Shown here piece by piece: positions 62,593 to 64,000 of a stretch of DNA of 64,000 bases (within the stretch, counting starts at the first letter, position 1; every line of letters begins with the position of its first letter). The translations under genes and the position numbers were made by a program. Below the pieces are notes generated by a model. The model saw only the letters and a program-made list of their open reading frames with translations. It searched no databases and had not been told where the DNA came from. The stretch covers positions 167,694 to 231,693 of the forward strand of contig NZ_KB913013.1 in the NCBI RefSeq assembly GCF_000383955.1, in the 5' to 3' direction. The stretch is from Rudanella lutea DSM 19387 (lineage in GTDB: Bacteria > Bacteroidota > Bacteroidia > Cytophagales > Spirosomataceae).

Positions 62593-62910
62593 CTACTTTT
62601 CATGCCAGATCGCAAGGGAGTTATCGCTTTCATCATCCCAACTGACAAAGTGCAAGGGGGATCTACTTGCATCACCGCAGACTTGAATTAGCTTGTTGTC
62701 TCGATCAAATATCCGAATACTCGCGCCCGGCCCCTCGCCAATTTTTTCTCCTGTACCAATGAGCGCATCGTTTAGATCGTACACTTCAACTTTGCCGGTT
62801 CTTTGAAAGTATGTACCGTTCCCGATGTGTTTACCGACTTGATCGTGTATTGAGTACTGGATGATATGATTGAAGTTGTAAGCTTTTTCAAAAGGTAGTG
62901 ACTCATTCAT
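62593..62910 (-). CDS. Hypothetical accessory protein
   Basis: 105 residues from ATG 62910. FNHIIQYSIHDQVGKHIGNG, YDLNDALIGTGEKIGEG and SIRIFDRDNKLIQVCGDASR: repeated beta hairpins of a small barrel. Not recognised. AT-richer than phage core genes and reads against the repressor. Confidence 0.62.
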   Translation of the reverse strand: MNESLPFEKAYNFNHIIQYSIHDQVGKHIGNGTYFQRTGKVEVYDLNDALIGTGEKIGEGPGASIRIFDRDNKLIQVCGDASRSPLHFVSWDDESDNSLAIWHEK

Positions 62911-63006
62911 AGTAGAAGGGAGTGTTGCGACGAAGCAATATAAGCGAATTAGTGGTTTCTGGACTAAAAGTGATATGTACACTCCGTGATTTTCCGGTGA
63001 TAAATA

Positions 63007-63020
63007 CGGGAATTTTCCCG
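63007..63020. promoter_or_regulatory. 14-bp palindrome between divergent cargo genes
   Basis: CGGGAATTTTCCCG is a perfect palindrome 43 bases before the gene at 63064, in an AT-rich spacer with little else. Possible operator. Confidence 0.4.
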
Positions 63021-63063
63021 TTGTAACCGTTTTGTTTATTCGCGTTTTTGTGCCCAAAAACAC

Positions 63064-63345
63064 ATGAACACGAAGATTGTTCTCGCGCTTATACTGATCG
63101 CTGGTCTGGCTTTCTATGCATACGCAAAGGTTGAGCCCCAGGCTGCTCCGGCCGTTCGGTGGCAATACAAGATCTGGGGCTATGAATTACGGGCTGGTCA
63201 CGGGCCCTCACAGGAAGAATATGAGCTTAACCGCTTGGGCCAACAGGGCTGGGAGATGGTAAACTTTATCAATGAAGAACAGCCCGGTGGGCCTGCTGGT
63301 CGGCGCGTTTATCATGTTTACCATTTCAAACGAATGGCACCTTGA
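63064..63345 (+). CDS. DUF4177-like protein with N-terminal anchor
   Basis: 93 residues. Signal or membrane anchor (IVLALILIAGLAFYAYA), then RWQYKIWGYELRAGHGPSQE, ELNRLGQQGWEMVNFINEE and VYHVYHFKRM: the WxYK...LN.LG..GWE pattern of DUF4177. Such short proteins are common and of unknown role. Confidence 0.72.
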   Translation: MNTKIVLALILIAGLAFYAYAKVEPQAAPAVRWQYKIWGYELRAGHGPSQEEYELNRLGQQGWEMVNFINEEQPGGPAGRRVYHVYHFKRMAP

Positions 63346-63406
63346 GTTTATACATCTATCCTGAAAGCTCTCAATTCCATTGATAAGAACTCCTCTTTTA
63401 GATCGA

Positions 63407-64000
63407 ATGAAAAATAACGACGATTTCTTCAAAATCCAGAGTGCATCCTCAAGAATCAAAGCAAAAATTGTAGCAGAGTATTTTCCTCAGTACTGTCGTA
63501 TTCTGATGAAGAGTCCCAAGGAACATCGACGAATTGTTTATTTGGACTTATTTTCAGGGCCGGGGAAATATGGAGACGATAATCCTTCTACTCCATTACT
63601 TATAGCTAAGGCTTGCTATGAAGATGTAAGGTTACGGGATAATGTGCTTTTGGCTTTCAATGATAAAACGTATGCAGAAGAGCTGAAAAAAAATTTTTTA
63701 GCACAATTTCCAGAGGGTTCGTTTAGGCATAAGCCACGCTTTGCTAGTCGAACCGTTGGGGAAGATGAAGCAATCCAAAAGTATTTATCTCGTAAGCCTG
63801 AAAAAATCAATTATTCACCAACGTTGCTCTTTTTTGATCCTTGGGGTTATAAAGGAATCGACACTAAAACACTTGCGACATTTCTTGAGAATTGGGGTAA
63901 CGAGATATTTCTATTCGTTAATATTAAACGGATAAACGCTGCTATAGAAAACGATAAGTTTGACGAGTTGATGGAAAGTATTTTCCCGACGACAATTGAC
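63407..64000 (+). CDS. TcmP-like (three-Cys-motif partner) protein, 3' end outside window
   Basis: 198 residues seen; the frame is open to the window edge. KIQSASSRIKAKIVAEYFPQ, then RIVYLDLFSGPGKYG and LLFFDPWGYKGID are the features of TcmP proteins, which have a methyltransferase-like Rossmann fold (LDLFSGPG). They are linked to Gp37/Gp68 three-Cys-motif proteins, whose gene may follow beyond 64 kb. AT-richer than the prophage core. Possible defence or modification role, not shown. Confidence 0.8.
   Translation, partial: MKNNDDFFKIQSASSRIKAKIVAEYFPQYCRILMKSPKEHRRIVYLDLFSGPGKYGDDNPSTPLLIAKACYEDVRLRDNVLLAFNDKTYAEELKKNFLAQFPEGSFRHKPRFASRTVGEDEAIQKYLSRKPEKINYSPTLLFFDPWGYKGIDTKTLATFLENWGNEIFLFVNIKRINAAIENDKFDELMESIFPTTID

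Noticed and set aside
62415-62645. 76-codon rightward frame
   Set aside because: It overlaps the membrane microprotein and the gene at 62593 on the other strand and has no recognisable features.
1-64000. Search by eye for CRISPR arrays, tRNA and rRNA genes, and insertion sequences
   Set aside because: No regular spacer-repeat pattern, cloverleaf, rRNA stretch or transposase was recognised.

Overview
The window looks like a chromosome segment of a GC-rich member of the Bacteroidota, most likely Cytophagales / Spirosomataceae (Spirosoma-like). This is inferred from the lack of Shine-Dalgarno sequences, a TTG-N21-TAnnTTTG type promoter in the prophage switch, a CarboxypepD_reg-like secreted protein, a stand-alone LytTR gene and overall gene style. 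No rRNA or tRNA gene was seen to confirm it.

Host part, 1-25.3 kb. Bases 1-12.6 kb are a one-directional exopolysaccharide / surface-glycan cluster. It holds a cut-off GT4, an acyltransferase-3 membrane protein, two related GT8-like enzymes, a GT9, a DUF5672-type enzyme, two GT2, three further GT4 and a Wzy/WaaL-like membrane protein. A two-gene RND efflux unit (adaptor plus permease, no TolC here) follows and ends at a 21-bp-stem bidirectional terminator. Then come a lipoprotein of the sorbosone-dehydrogenase family, a TrpB2-type tryptophan synthase beta chain, an SDR protein lacking the usual catalytic Tyr, and a CarboxypepD_reg-like secreted protein. An AT-rich PIF1-like helicase gene sits beside cdsA and is flanked by a 10-bp direct repeat, so it looks acquired.

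Prophage, about 25.9 kb to at least 61.8 kb. Rightward late genes run in HK97-like siphovirus order: small and large terminase, portal, two small proteins, MuF protein with a C-terminal metallopeptidase, two tandem Cys-rich small proteins, a terminator, prohead protease, capsid, connectors, tail tube, tail chaperones with a CCCAAAC -1 frameshift site, tape measure, tail-tip and fibre proteins, a signal-peptide-bearing 1128-residue protein, a beta-helix spike, and a lysis cassette (holin-like, second membrane protein, Rz-like, GH108 muramidase). Leftward early genes (53.8-60.85 kb) encode a Cro-like and an excisionase-like regulator, a NinB-like protein, a 16-bp inverted-repeat non-coding element, and a replication initiator whose gene carries an iteron array plus AT-rich tract arranged like lambda ori. 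A decayed DnaB-like helicase tail follows downstream. A LexA/CI-type repressor faces the early operon across a compact operator region.

Accessory genes lie between the lysis and early modules (a CheY-like response regulator and a hypothetical) and right of the repressor (small secreted or membrane proteins, a DUF4177-like protein and the 5' part of a TcmP-like gene that runs off the window). No integrase, att site, CRISPR array or tRNA was found, so the right prophage end and the integrase are probably beyond 64 kb.
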